A stretch of 64,000 nt of DNA, from assembly GCF_003284895.1 (NCBI RefSeq), contig NZ_QMDV01000004.1:2501-66500 (forward strand), given 5' to 3'. Under the pieces are notes generated by a model. The model ran no database searches and was not told the DNA's origin. It was given only the letters and a program-made list of their open reading frames with translations. Each line of letters begins with the position of its first letter. The first letter of the stretch is position 1. The DNA comes from Pontibacter arcticus (GTDB lineage Bacteria > Bacteroidota > Bacteroidia > Cytophagales > Hymenobacteraceae). Positions 27,026 to 34,654 of the stretch are shown piece after piece. Made by a program: the position numbers and the translations under genes.

Positions 27026-28429
27026 TTATTCGGCGGTTGGTGCTGCGCCCGAAGACGGACTGTTGTCTCTCTTTTTGGTTTTGCTATGGTCGTATGCTTT
27101 GATCGGGCGTTTGTTTCCGCCATCGGCCTTTGGTGTTTCTTCCGCTTTTTGTGTTGGCTTTCTGGGGCCACGCGGTTTATCGCCTTTTGCGTGGTGCTTG
27201 CTGCGGTGGTCACGGTTGCGGTCTCCGCTGCCGCCTGCTGATCTGCCACGGTTTCCGCCGCCGCGTGGTGCATCGCGGCGTGTTGGGTCGTAAGCAGGGC
27301 CAGGGCCAAAGTCTTCCGGTAAAGGCAACTTAGGCAATTCACGTTCTATCAGGCGCTCTACGCGTTGCACGCGGTGCATGTCATTTTCATTTACAAACGT
27401 AATGGCCATTCCCGTAGAAGCGGCACGGGCAGTACGGCCTACACGGTGTACATAATCTTCAGCGTCCTGTGGCATATCGAAGTTCAGTACATGGCTCAGG
27501 CTGTCGATGTCTATTCCTCTGGAAAGGATATCGGTGGCAACCAGGATGCGGTATTGTTTGTTCTTGAAGCCCTGCAGTGCTTTTTCGCGTTCGTCCTGGG
27601 TCATGTCAGATTGAATACCTTCGGCATCAAAACCCATTTTCTTAAGCGAGCGCACAATCTGCGGCACATTCGACTTACGCGAGGTAAAGATGATCATGCT
27701 GAGTACATCCAACTCCCGAAGGATATGCTCCAGTAAAGGCAGCTTCTGGTTATCGAAGGTTAAGTATAAACGCTGATCGATACCGGCGGCTGGCTTCGAA
27801 ATGGCAAGGTTAATTTCAGCAGGGTCTTTCAGGATTTGTTTCGCGAAATCGCGGATCTTTTTGGGCATGGTAGCCGAGAAAAGTAAGGTCTGTCGCTTTT
27901 CGGGCAACGACCGCACAATTTTCAGGATATCGTCCATAAAGCCCATATCCAGCATTTTGTCTGCTTCATCCAGTACCAGATACTGCAGTTGGTCGAGCTT
28001 TACATAGCCCATGGCCATGTGCGCCATCAGGCGGCCCGGCGTGGCGATAATCACATCAGCGCCAGTAGTTAATGCTTTCTTTTGCTGGTCCCAGTCGCCG
28101 CCTTTGCTGCCACCGTAAATAGCGATCGAGCTAACAGAAGCAAAATAACCGAAGCCTTCCATCTGCTCATCGATCTGCTTGGCAAGTTCGCGGGTTGGCA
28201 CCAGTACAAGGGTGCTGGTATAAGTAAATTCTCCGTGAGAAATGCGGTCGATGAGGGGCAGCAGGTAAGCAGCTGTTTTGCCTGTACCGGTCTGAGCGCA
28301 CGCAATAAGGTCTTTATTAGAAAGTATGATCGGAATTGCCTGCTCTTGCACAGGTGTAGGGTTATTGTACCCCATCGATTCAATACCGGTCAGTACGTTG
28401 TCGTGTAAATTAAAGGAGCGAAAATCCAA
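27026..28429 (-). CDS. DEAD-box RNA helicase (RhlE-like)
   Basis: 467 residues. All core motifs are visible: Q motif PTPVQEQAIP, motif I AQTGTGKT, Ib TPGRL, II LVLDEADKMLDMGF, III SAT, IV IIFTSRKS, V ATDILSRGIDID and VI HRVGRTARA. The C-terminal about 90 residues are basic, rich in Arg, Gly and Lys (GGGNRGRSAGGSGDRN), as in RhlE-type helicases that bind structured RNA. A role in ribosome assembly or RNA decay is likely. It is monocistronic with its own terminator. The long AT-rich region upstream may be its 5' regulatory region, as is common for cold-induced helicases (inference). Confidence 0.93.
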   Translation of the reverse strand: MDFRSFNLHDNVLTGIESMGYNNPTPVQEQAIPIILSNKDLIACAQTGTGKTAAYLLPLIDRISHGEFTYTSTLVLVPTRELAKQIDEQMEGFGYFASVSSIAIYGGSKGGDWDQQKKALTTGADVIIATPGRLMAHMAMGYVKLDQLQYLVLDEADKMLDMGFMDDILKIVRSLPEKRQTLLFSATMPKKIRDFAKQILKDPAEINLAISKPAAGIDQRLYLTFDNQKLPLLEHILRELDVLSMIIFTSRKSNVPQIVRSLKKMGFDAEGIQSDMTQDEREKALQGFKNKQYRILVATDILSRGIDIDSLSHVLNFDMPQDAEDYVHRVGRTARAASTGMAITFVNENDMHRVQRVERLIERELPKLPLPEDFGPGPAYDPTRRDAPRGGGNRGRSAGGSGDRNRDHRSKHHAKGDKPRGPRKPTQKAEETPKADGGNKRPIKAYDHSKTKKRDNSPSSGAAPTAE

Positions 28430-28439
28430 TGGTCAAATA

Positions 28440-28820
28440 AGTTTAATTAAAATAATTGCGCCCGCTTCATCTTTAAACCGGGCACATATATACAGTAAAG
28501 ATACAACAAAAAAAGCTGTTATGTACATCCGCTTTAAAGGGTTAAAAAAACAATTAATTCAATAAATGATGCTATAATAAAAATTATTTACTTACTTGTA
28601 GATAATTAGGATAATCAGAATAAATTTTATTTCTAAATAAAGGATTTTTGGCTTTTGATGAGGTATATGTCTTACCTTTAAGTTGTATCTGAATATTATG
28701 ATATTTATATATTATAATTCTAAATATAAAATGTTATAATATACTTAAACCTTTAGGTTAGAGTGGCGTAAATACCCCTAAATCAGCAGATTTTTTACAC
28801 TTACTTAGTTTAAGATTATT
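28440..28820. other. AT-rich gene-free region
   Basis: About 380 bp of markedly AT-rich DNA (especially 28560-28760) separates the helicase from a small ORF. No ORF of note on either strand. It contains a CCTTTAGG palindrome (about 28750) and a TACCCCTAAATC stretch near 28776. It may hold the long 5' leader of the helicase mRNA on the minus strand or a nucleoid-protein binding region. Confidence 0.4.
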
Positions 28821-28907
28821 ATGAAAAAAGTTATACAAGAGTCGCCTAACTTTTTTATGCTGTTAGGCCTTAACATCGTAAATGCAGTCTTCATGTTGCT
28901 TATCTAA
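28821..28907 (+). CDS. putative 28-residue single-span membrane micropeptide
   Basis: ATG at 28821, TAA at 28905-28907. It begins MKKVIQESPNFF, then a continuous hydrophobic stretch (MLLGLNIVNAVFMLLI) to the end. It is bordered upstream by an AT-rich region and followed after 15 nt by a very strong 22-bp terminator. An independent short transcript is therefore likely. It could be a micropeptide, a type I toxin-like peptide, or the whole transcript could act as a small RNA; homology cannot be judged here. The downstream CoA-transferase has a possible promoter of its own, so a leader role is less likely. Confidence 0.4.
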   Translation: MKKVIQESPNFFMLLGLNIVNAVFMLLI

Positions 28908-28921
28908 GCATACAGATACAT

Positions 28922-28970
28922 TAAAACAAAAGAGCAGCTTCGTTAAAAACGAAGCTGCTCTTTTGTTTTA
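28922..28970 (+). terminator. long perfect terminator hairpin
   Basis: A 22-bp perfect stem: AAAACAAAAGAGCAGCTTCG plus TT, pairing with AACGAAGCTGCTCTTTTGTT plus TT, with a 3-nt loop. No other plus-strand gene ends nearby, so it implies that the small ORF region is transcribed. Confidence 0.85.
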
Positions 28971-29032
28971 AGCAAATCGTATTTTTATACTTTGAGCAAG
29001 CCTTTTTTATACATGTAATTTAAGAGTACCCC

Positions 29033-30148
29033 ATGAGCCAACCGATTTTGAAAGATATGCTGGTACTGGAACTGGCAAGCGTACTGGCCGGGCCCAGCGT
29101 AGGGCAGTTTTTTGCTGAACTGGGCGCAACCGTTATCAAAATAGAGAATGCTGCTACTAATGGTGATGTTACCCGCACCTGGAAACTGACCGCTGAAGAC
29201 CCTACTACTAATACACCAGCTTATTTCTGCGCTGCCAATTGGGGCAAACAATCGCTTACACTTGATCTTACCCGGCAAACCGACCTGGAGCGGCTTTATA
29301 CCTTGGTGCCGAAAGCAGACATCGTACTAACAAGTTATAAACCAGGTGATGCTGAAAAGCTTCAGGTAGATTATACTACTTTGCAAGGCATAAATCCAAA
29401 GCTGATTTACGGGCATATTACAGGCTATGGTCCTGAAGATGAACGGGCAGGCTATGATGCGGTTGTGCAGGCCGAAGCCGGTTTCATGTACCTGAATGGC
29501 GAGGCGAACGGCGACCCAACCAAAATGCCTGTCGCTCTGATGGATATCCTGACAGCGCACCAGTTAAAAGAAGGTTTATTGCTTGCGCTGTTTCAACGCG
29601 AACGAACCGGGCAGGGGCAGTTAGTCGAAGTCTCATTGGTACACTCGGCCATTTCGGCGTTAGCGAACCAGGCTACCAACTACCTGGTGGCCGGCCACAA
29701 CCCAACGCGCATGGGCTCCGAGCATCCTAATATTGTACCGTACGGCAGCTTATTTACATCCAGGGATAACAAGCAGCTTGTGCTGGCCATCGGAAACGAC
29801 AGGCAGTTTGCCAAACTGTGCGCCCTACTTGGGCAACCAGAATTTGCCCGGCATCCGAAGTATAACACCAACTATAACCGCGTACAAAACAGAAAAGAAG
29901 TAAACAGCATGTTGCAGGCAAGTATAGCCATGCAGGACCGAGACACACTTCTGGAGAAACTGCACCAGCAGCATGTACCGGCCGGAGCAGTAAACACCAT
30001 AGCCGATGTTTTTGATTTGCCGCAAGCCCGGCAAATGCTGCTAACGTACCCTGGTGCAAAGCCAGGCGTAAAACAGGTTGCTTTTACAATGGCCGGGCAC
30101 GGGCAGGCACGTATAACGCCACCGCCGGTTTACAAACAAAAAGTTTAG
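29033..30148 (+). CDS. CaiB/BaiF family (class III) CoA-transferase
   Basis: 371 residues. The N-terminal LKDMLVLELASVLAGPSVGQFFAELGATVIKIE is the family hallmark. The catalytic Asp-containing region is seen as VALMDILTAHQL (the family has D-x-x-T/A-G-x-x). EVSLVHSAISALANQA and GSEHPNIVPYGSLF match the substrate loop. Members transfer CoA between carboxylic acids. The substrate pair cannot be assigned. A possible promoter with TTTG and TACTTTG sits in the tail of the preceding terminator (about 28961-28999). It is monocistronic. Confidence 0.88.
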   Translation: MSQPILKDMLVLELASVLAGPSVGQFFAELGATVIKIENAATNGDVTRTWKLTAEDPTTNTPAYFCAANWGKQSLTLDLTRQTDLERLYTLVPKADIVLTSYKPGDAEKLQVDYTTLQGINPKLIYGHITGYGPEDERAGYDAVVQAEAGFMYLNGEANGDPTKMPVALMDILTAHQLKEGLLLALFQRERTGQGQLVEVSLVHSAISALANQATNYLVAGHNPTRMGSEHPNIVPYGSLFTSRDNKQLVLAIGNDRQFAKLCALLGQPEFARHPKYNTNYNRVQNRKEVNSMLQASIAMQDRDTLLEKLHQQHVPAGAVNTIADVFDLPQARQMLLTYPGAKPGVKQVAFTMAGHGQARITPPPVYKQKV

Positions 30149-30153
30149 TAGGT

Positions 30154-30224
30154 TTATACTTTGTTATGCCTTTAAAATGAAGTATTTACAACCATTGGGT
30201 GTCTGCTTTTAAAACAAAGTATAA
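30154..30224. repeat. inverted repeat built on the TATACTT/AAGTATA motif
   Basis: TTATACTTTGTT (30154-30165) is exactly complementary to AACAAAGTATAA (30213-30224), 47 bp apart. It lies in the short gap between the CoA-transferase and the 226-residue gene. It may be a terminator-like hairpin or a protein site; no T run follows. Confidence 0.5.
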
Positions 30225-30265
30225 GCGAATGGGGTAAATAATCAATCGGAGATACTTTAAAAAAT

Positions 30266-30946
30266 ATGGAAGACAGATTAGACGATATCATAAACGGATT
30301 GCACCAGAAGTCACGTACCAAGCAAGCGATCTACCGCAATACACTTCAGACTTTCAATAAAATGAAAGAAATCTCGAAGGAACTGGTAGCTGAATTAACC
30401 GAACGGATAACCAAACAGGATGCAGACGTCATTATCGAGTATAAAAATGTAAGCGAACACGAGTTTCATATAAAATTTTCCGGCGACCTGCTGATCTTTG
30501 TGATGCACTCCAACATCGTTACGTTTCCGGATGATTATGAAATTATGCGCAGCGAGTATGTGGAAGAAGACTTTAGGAGACGCTTTTTTGGGCATATCAT
30601 GGCGTACAACTTTATGGCCGATACCATTAAGTATAACCGCACCGACGACCCGGGCTACCTGGTGGGCCGCATGCTCATCAACATCGAAAATCACTTTTGC
30701 ATTGAAGGCGTAAAGCAACTCGACCTGCCACAGGACAAAGTATCGGAAATAGCTAAAAATGAAATTAATGATCAAGGCTTGCGCATTATTGTGGAAAGTG
30801 CCATGATCGCTGCTGTTAATAATGATCTGATGGGCCAGAATGTAACCGATTTAGAGCGAATCACACTTAAACAGAAACTGGAAAATTCACACCTGTCCAC
30901 CCCGCGCAAACTCGGCTTCCAGATAAGCCAGGAACTTACCGTTTAG
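30266..30946 (+). CDS. conserved hypothetical cytosolic protein, 226 residues
   Basis: No signal peptide, no membrane segment and no motif I recognise. The N-terminus (about 1-55) is charged and helical, possibly coiled coil (KQAIYRNTLQTFNKMKEISKELVAELTERI). A mixed alpha/beta middle (VIIEYKNVSEHEFHIKFSGDLLIFVMH) and a helical C-terminus follow. It looks like a well-conserved Bacteroidota protein by composition, but no function is assigned. It is monocistronic with its own terminator. Codon use matches its neighbours. Confidence 0.75.
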   Translation: MEDRLDDIINGLHQKSRTKQAIYRNTLQTFNKMKEISKELVAELTERITKQDADVIIEYKNVSEHEFHIKFSGDLLIFVMHSNIVTFPDDYEIMRSEYVEEDFRRRFFGHIMAYNFMADTIKYNRTDDPGYLVGRMLINIENHFCIEGVKQLDLPQDKVSEIAKNEINDQGLRIIVESAMIAAVNNDLMGQNVTDLERITLKQKLENSHLSTPRKLGFQISQELTV

Positions 30947-30964
30947 CACAGCATTATTAAGTAT

Positions 30965-30994
30965 AAAGCCCGGACTATTTATAGTCCGGGCTTT
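30965..30994. terminator. bidirectional terminator
   Basis: AAAGCCCGGACTA / TAGTCCGGGCTTT with a TTTA loop, T run on the plus strand and A run preceding. It is shared with the convergent phhA. Confidence 0.9.
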
Positions 30995-31000
30995 TGTTTT

Positions 31001-31741
31001 TTAAGATGCTTCTACTTCCTGGCGCAGCTGCGCGAGGGCAGTACGGAGTTCGGGAAGACTGTTTTTTAACTGCTCGTAGCTATTGATACAGAAGTACTGG
31101 CTTTGGTAGGTCTCCTTAATGTAGGCGGTATCCAGGATTTGGGTGATATCGAAATCATACTTTATACTTTCTTCTGATACCGATAACTTGCTTTCGCCGA
31201 CAGATGAAAGTATCCCTGCCCCGTAAATTCTGGCCTCTCCTTCGCTGTTTCTGAAAAGCCCGAACTCAATGGTGTACCAGTAAATACGTGTAAGTTTATC
31301 TACAATATCAGGCCGGTCGATGTGCTCCAGGGCAAGCTGAGAAAGTTCCGATAAAAACTCGCAGTAAACCGGAATGGTAAGCAGCGGTACGTGCCCGAAC
31401 ACATCATGAAACATATCCGGTTCTTCCAGGTAATCCAGCTGGTCCTTGCGGCGAATCCAGACGGTAGCCGGAAACTGCCTATTGGCAATCAGCTGAAAAA
31501 ACAGGGCATCGTCTACAATGCCGGGCGCAGCCACTACCTCAAAACCAGTCAGGGGCTTCAGGCGGGCATTTACTTCGTAGAAGTTAGGAATGCGATTCGG
31601 TTTAAAACCGACCTTCTCCAGGCCTTCAAAAAACTCGGGTACGGCTTTGCCGGGCAGGTTTTGCATCTGGCGCTCAAAAAGGATGGCCCATACTTCGTGG
31701 TTTTCGGGCGTGTAGCTGTTATAAAGTTGTGTCAGACTCAT
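31001..31741 (-). CDS. phhA: phenylalanine 4-monooxygenase
   Basis: 246 residues, normal for the bacterial enzyme. The iron-binding His pair is in MFHDVFGHVPLL (about 113-124), and the iron Glu lies in WYTIEFGLFRNSEGEARIYGAG, which has the conserved Y-G-A-G-I-L-S-S-x-G-E sequence downstream. It hydroxylates phenylalanine to tyrosine using a pterin cofactor and oxygen, in the cytosol. The gene is preceded on the minus strand by a promoter, a tyrosine-rich leader ORF and an intrinsic terminator, which together suggest control by tyrosine supply. Confidence 0.95.
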   Translation of the reverse strand: MSLTQLYNSYTPENHEVWAILFERQMQNLPGKAVPEFFEGLEKVGFKPNRIPNFYEVNARLKPLTGFEVVAAPGIVDDALFFQLIANRQFPATVWIRRKDQLDYLEEPDMFHDVFGHVPLLTIPVYCEFLSELSQLALEHIDRPDIVDKLTRIYWYTIEFGLFRNSEGEARIYGAGILSSVGESKLSVSEESIKYDFDITQILDTAYIKETYQSQYFCINSYEQLKNSLPELRTALAQLRQEVEAS

Positions 31742-31786
31742 GTTACTAAGCTTTATAAAATGTATGATTTGATAATGACAGGAAAC

Positions 31787-31813
31787 AAAAAAGCAGTGAC
31801 TTGCGCCACTGCC
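31787..31813 (-). terminator. intrinsic terminator (attenuator) in the phhA leader
   Basis: On the minus strand GCAGTGGC (31812-31805), a GCAA tetraloop and GTCACTGC (31800-31793) form an 8-bp stem (one G-U) followed by TTTTTTG. It sits 46 nt before the phhA start codon and no other minus-strand gene ends here. It can therefore only limit read-through into phhA. Confidence 0.8.
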
Positions 31814-31894
31814 TGAATATCTTTACTAAGATGAGAGCTGGATTAATAGGTGCTCTCTAGTAGTTTTTATAAGTGATAGGGGCCTGGCAGTAGC
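31805..31894 (-). promoter_or_regulatory. putative antiterminator pairing in the phhA leader
   Basis: The leader-ORF segment GCTACTGCC (31894-31886, covering codons 44-47) is complementary over 9 bp (one G-U) to GGCAGTGGC (31813-31805), the 5' arm of the terminator. The two structures are mutually exclusive. A ribosome stalled in the tyrosine run (codons 33-43) would leave the segment free to pair. A ribosome reaching the stop codon would cover or disrupt it. A further small hairpin, GAGAGC/GCTCTC (31857-31852 and 31838-31833), lies between the two arms. Confidence 0.6.
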
Positions 31895-32024
31895 GATACA
31901 TGCAATAGTAATAGCAATAATAGCTATACAGGTTCAGGCAATAAGTAGAAAGGGAATGCAGCAGCTCCCGGCCAAAGAAATTTGGCTGTACAGGTAAAGA
32001 TGCAAATGAAGCTGCGTGTTGCAT
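31857..32024 (-). CDS. tyrosine-rich leader peptide of phhA (55 residues)
   Basis: ATG at 32024 and TAG at 31859-31857. The peptide has 11 Tyr in 55 residues. Eight of them fall between residues 33 and 45, arranged Y-S-Y-Y-C-Y-Y-Y-C-M-Y-R-Y-C; four Cys are interspersed. Codons are mostly TAT. The N-terminal half is ordinary. It stands between a promoter (32042-32072) and an intrinsic terminator (31787-31813), upstream of the gene for the tyrosine-forming enzyme phenylalanine hydroxylase. Its most economical reading is a leader peptide whose translation senses charged tRNA-Tyr. A free-standing Cys/Tyr-rich peptide is the alternative. Confidence 0.65.
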   Translation of the reverse strand: MQHAASFASLPVQPNFFGRELLHSLSTYCLNLYSYYCYYYCMYRYCQAPITYKNY

Positions 32025-32041
32025 AAAGTATGAATGTACTG

Positions 32042-32072
32042 CAAGTATACTGATTTTTGTTTTGAACGCAAT
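32042..32072 (-). promoter_or_regulatory. promoter of the phhA leader
   Basis: On the minus strand ATTG (32072-32069), a 19-bp spacer and TATACTTG (32049-32042) each match TTTG / TAnnTTTG with one mismatch. The leader ATG follows 18 nt after the -7 element. Confidence 0.5.
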
Positions 32073-32155
32073 ACTTAAAAAAGTGTTATCTGTTTTCTAA
32101 TAAAGCTGTAATACAAACCATTATCAAATTGGAATCGATTTCCAGCAGCTTTTAA

Positions 32156-32191
32156 AAGTATAAAGGCAGCCATTTGGCTGCCTTTATACTT
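32156..32191. terminator. terminator of the ABC-F gene, stem includes AAGTATA
   Basis: AAGTATAAAGGCAGCC / GGCTGCCTTTATACTT, a perfect 16-bp stem with an ATTT loop. The outer 7 bp of the stem are exactly the AAGTATA/TATACTT motif abundant in this genome. It lies just after the ABC-F stop. Confidence 0.85.
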
Positions 32192-32202
32192 TAATTTTAT
32201 AC

Positions 32203-34077
32203 TTACATCAGCTCAGCTAATTCGAGCCAGCGCATTTCCTTTTCTTCCAGGTCGTTATTTATACTTTCTATTTCGGAGGCCCAGGCACGAAGCTGGTTAT
32301 GGTCGGTGGTGGTGCCGGCGTTCAGCAGCTCGGTTACTTCTGTTTTGCGAGCCTCCAGTTTAGCCATATCTTTTTCGAGCTGCTCGTACTCTTTTTTCTC
32401 GTTGTGAGTAGGCTTGCGCTTGGCTGTAGTTACAGGCTCAGGCTTTTTCTCTACAACAGCTACCGGTTTCGGCTTTTCCTGTTCTACTTTTTCCTGCTCC
32501 TTCAGCCACTCGCGGTAATCGGTGTAGTTGCCCGGGAAGTTGCGGATCTGGCCATCGCCTTCAAACACAAATAAATGCTCTACCAGCCTGTCCATAAAGT
32601 AACGGTCGTGGCTTACAATCAGCAGGCAGCCGCCAAAGTTCAGCAGGAAATCTTCCAGAATGTTCAGGGTAATAATATCCAGGTCGTTGGTAGGCTCATC
32701 CAGAATCAGGAAGTTCGGGTTTTTGATGAGTACCCGCAGCAACTGCAGCCGGCGCTTTTCGCCACCGCTCAGCTTGCTTACAAACGTATACTGTTGGGCC
32801 GGCGCAAACTGGAAATGCTGTAAAAACTGGCTGGCGGTGATTACCTCGCCGTTCGCCATTTCCACTACTTCGGCAATATCCTTAGCAATGTCAATTACGC
32901 GCTGGTCGTCCCGGAACGTAAGTTCATCCTGGGTATAATAACCAAACACGGTTGTCTGGCCGGCATCAATTGTCCCCGAATCCGGCGTAATCTTACCGGT
33001 CAGCATGTTAAGCAGTGTTGATTTTCCGGCACCGTTCGGGCCTACAATACCAATGCGGTCTTTTTTCTTGAACACATACGTAAAGTCATCCACAATCTTT
33101 TTATCAGCATAAGACTTTTTAAGATGCTCTACTTCTATGATTTTTCCGCCCTGGCGTGTCGTTTTTACGGATAGCTCGAGTTGCGGACCGGTAATTTTTT
33201 TGGCTGCCTTCTCTTTCAGTTCTTCAAACGCATCTACTCTATACTTGGCTTTGGTACCACGTGCTTTCGGCTGTCGGCGAATCCAATCCAGCTCTTTGCG
33301 CATCAGGTTGCGAGCTTTCTCGGTTTCGGCAGAAGAGGCCGCTTCGCGCTCGGCTTTTTTCTCGATAAAGTAGCTGTAATTGCCTTTGTAAGTATAAATT
33401 TCGCCGCCATCCAGCTCGGCTACTTCGTTGGCCACTTTATCCAGGAAATACCTGTCGTGGGTCACCATCAGCAGGGTCGTGTTCTGGGTCGATAACAGGT
33501 TCTCGAGCCACTCGATCGTATCCAGGTCCAGGTGGTTGGTAGGCTCATCCAGAATCAGCATATCCGGCTCATCAATTAAAACGCGCGCCATGGCTACACG
33601 TTTGCGCTGCCCGCCCGACAGGTGCTTTATCTGCTTATCGAGGTTGTTGATGCCCAGTTTGGAGAGTACCTGCTTTACCTTTACTTCAAAATCCCAGGCC
33701 TGCAATTCGTCCATGCGCTCCATCAGGTGCTGCATTTTTTCGGAACTGGTGTTGGGGTCTTCGATGGCAAGTTCGTACTGCTCTATTACCTGTATGGCTT
33801 CGTTCTGGCCGGAAAAAATAGTCTGGTGAACGGTAAATTCTTCGTTAAACTCCGGGTTCTGGCCCAGAAATCCGATGGAGATCTCTTTGCGAACGCTGAC
33901 GCTGCCGGTATCCGGCGGAAGTTTGCCGGCCAGTACGTTAAGCAAAGTTGTTTTGCCGGAACCGTTTACGCCCACCAATGCAATGCGCTGGCCCTGGCTG
34001 ATTCCGAAATTCAGGTTTCTGAAAAGCCAACGGTCTGCAAAGTTTTTGGCTATATTTTCTGCTGATAGATAATTCAT
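32203..34077 (-). CDS. ABC-F family ATPase (Uup-like)
   Basis: 624 residues with two ABC domains and no membrane segments. Walker A GVNGSGKTT (about 36-44) and GPNGAGKST; signatures HLSGGQRKR and KLSGGEKRR; Walker B MLILDEPTNHLDLDT and FLILDEPTNDLDIIT. The linker (about 240-300) carries the P-site tRNA-interaction helices typical of ABC-F. The C-terminal about 90 residues are charged with a coiled coil (EYEQLEKDMAKLEARKTEV), as in Uup. Such proteins act on the ribosome to relieve stalls. It is monocistronic. Confidence 0.93.
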   Translation of the reverse strand: MNYLSAENIAKNFADRWLFRNLNFGISQGQRIALVGVNGSGKTTLLNVLAGKLPPDTGSVSVRKEISIGFLGQNPEFNEEFTVHQTIFSGQNEAIQVIEQYELAIEDPNTSSEKMQHLMERMDELQAWDFEVKVKQVLSKLGINNLDKQIKHLSGGQRKRVAMARVLIDEPDMLILDEPTNHLDLDTIEWLENLLSTQNTTLLMVTHDRYFLDKVANEVAELDGGEIYTYKGNYSYFIEKKAEREAASSAETEKARNLMRKELDWIRRQPKARGTKAKYRVDAFEELKEKAAKKITGPQLELSVKTTRQGGKIIEVEHLKKSYADKKIVDDFTYVFKKKDRIGIVGPNGAGKSTLLNMLTGKITPDSGTIDAGQTTVFGYYTQDELTFRDDQRVIDIAKDIAEVVEMANGEVITASQFLQHFQFAPAQQYTFVSKLSGGEKRRLQLLRVLIKNPNFLILDEPTNDLDIITLNILEDFLLNFGGCLLIVSHDRYFMDRLVEHLFVFEGDGQIRNFPGNYTDYREWLKEQEKVEQEKPKPVAVVEKKPEPVTTAKRKPTHNEKKEYEQLEKDMAKLEARKTEVTELLNAGTTTDHNQLRAWASEIESINNDLEEKEMRWLELAELM

Positions 34078-34118
34078 AAAACAAATTTAACGATTTCTGC
34101 CGTAGGTAGGGGTAAAAT

Positions 34119-34150
34119 AAAACAGGCCGGCTAAATAGCCAGCCTGTTTT
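34119..34150 (-). terminator. terminator after the SPW-repeat gene
   Basis: AAAACAGGC-x-GGCT / AGCC-x-GCCTGTTTT with an AAAT loop, symmetric with T runs on both sides. It separates the SPW-repeat gene from the ABC-F gene downstream on the same strand. Confidence 0.85.
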
Positions 34151-34172
34151 GCTGTATAAAGTCAGAATTAAA

Positions 34173-34562
34173 TTAATCTACCCGTTCGTGGCTCGGATGC
34201 GCTTTCACATAGCTTTGGCTTGGTACACGGTGTGTGGTAAGCGAGGCTAGTATAGAAAATACGCCGATAATTAAATGTGGTAGGTATACCTGTTCGTTAA
34301 AACCAAAAAGCCATGGCGAAAGAGCCAGGATTACGCCTAAACCGAAATCCATCATCAGGTGAGACTGCATTGGTATTTTACGGATAATGCCCACTTCAAA
34401 ATCGGTCATAATGGTTTGCAGCAGTACCACAACACCAGCAATAATAGCTACCCATTTAGCGGCTTCAACTTCTGCAAAATCGAATAGCCAGGGGGCTGCG
34501 ATAAGTAAAATGCCCACTACATAATCTAATATGCCATGGAAGCGTGTAGGTATAAATCTCAT
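34173..34562 (-). CDS. SPW-repeat membrane protein
   Basis: 129 residues with four membrane segments arranged as two repeats. Each repeat has a helix and then a P-W-L-F motif: HGILDYVVGILLIAAPWLFDF and MDFGLGVILALSPWLFGF. This matches the SPW repeat family of small integral membrane proteins of unknown function. The hydrophilic C-terminal tail (THRVPSQSYVKAHPSHERVD) is cytoplasmic or periplasmic. It is monocistronic with its own terminator. The start follows an AGGAGG-like sequence on the minus strand, unusually strong for this phylum. Confidence 0.82.
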   Translation of the reverse strand: MRFIPTRFHGILDYVVGILLIAAPWLFDFAEVEAAKWVAIIAGVVVLLQTIMTDFEVGIIRKIPMQSHLMMDFGLGVILALSPWLFGFNEQVYLPHLIIGVFSILASLTTHRVPSQSYVKAHPSHERVD

Positions 34563-34654
34563 AGTTGTTCCTCCTTTTAAGTTTGTTTTTATACTTGAGG
34601 TATACGTTGGCTTAAATTTTAAGGAGATGCAGAATGTGATTTTTTCGCGAAATG

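Noticed and set aside
28821-29033. The 28-codon ORF and hairpin as an attenuator of the CoA-transferase
   Set aside because: The 22-bp stem is too stable to be outcompeted by the 6-7-bp alternative pairing I could find, and the CoA-transferase has a possible promoter downstream of the hairpin.
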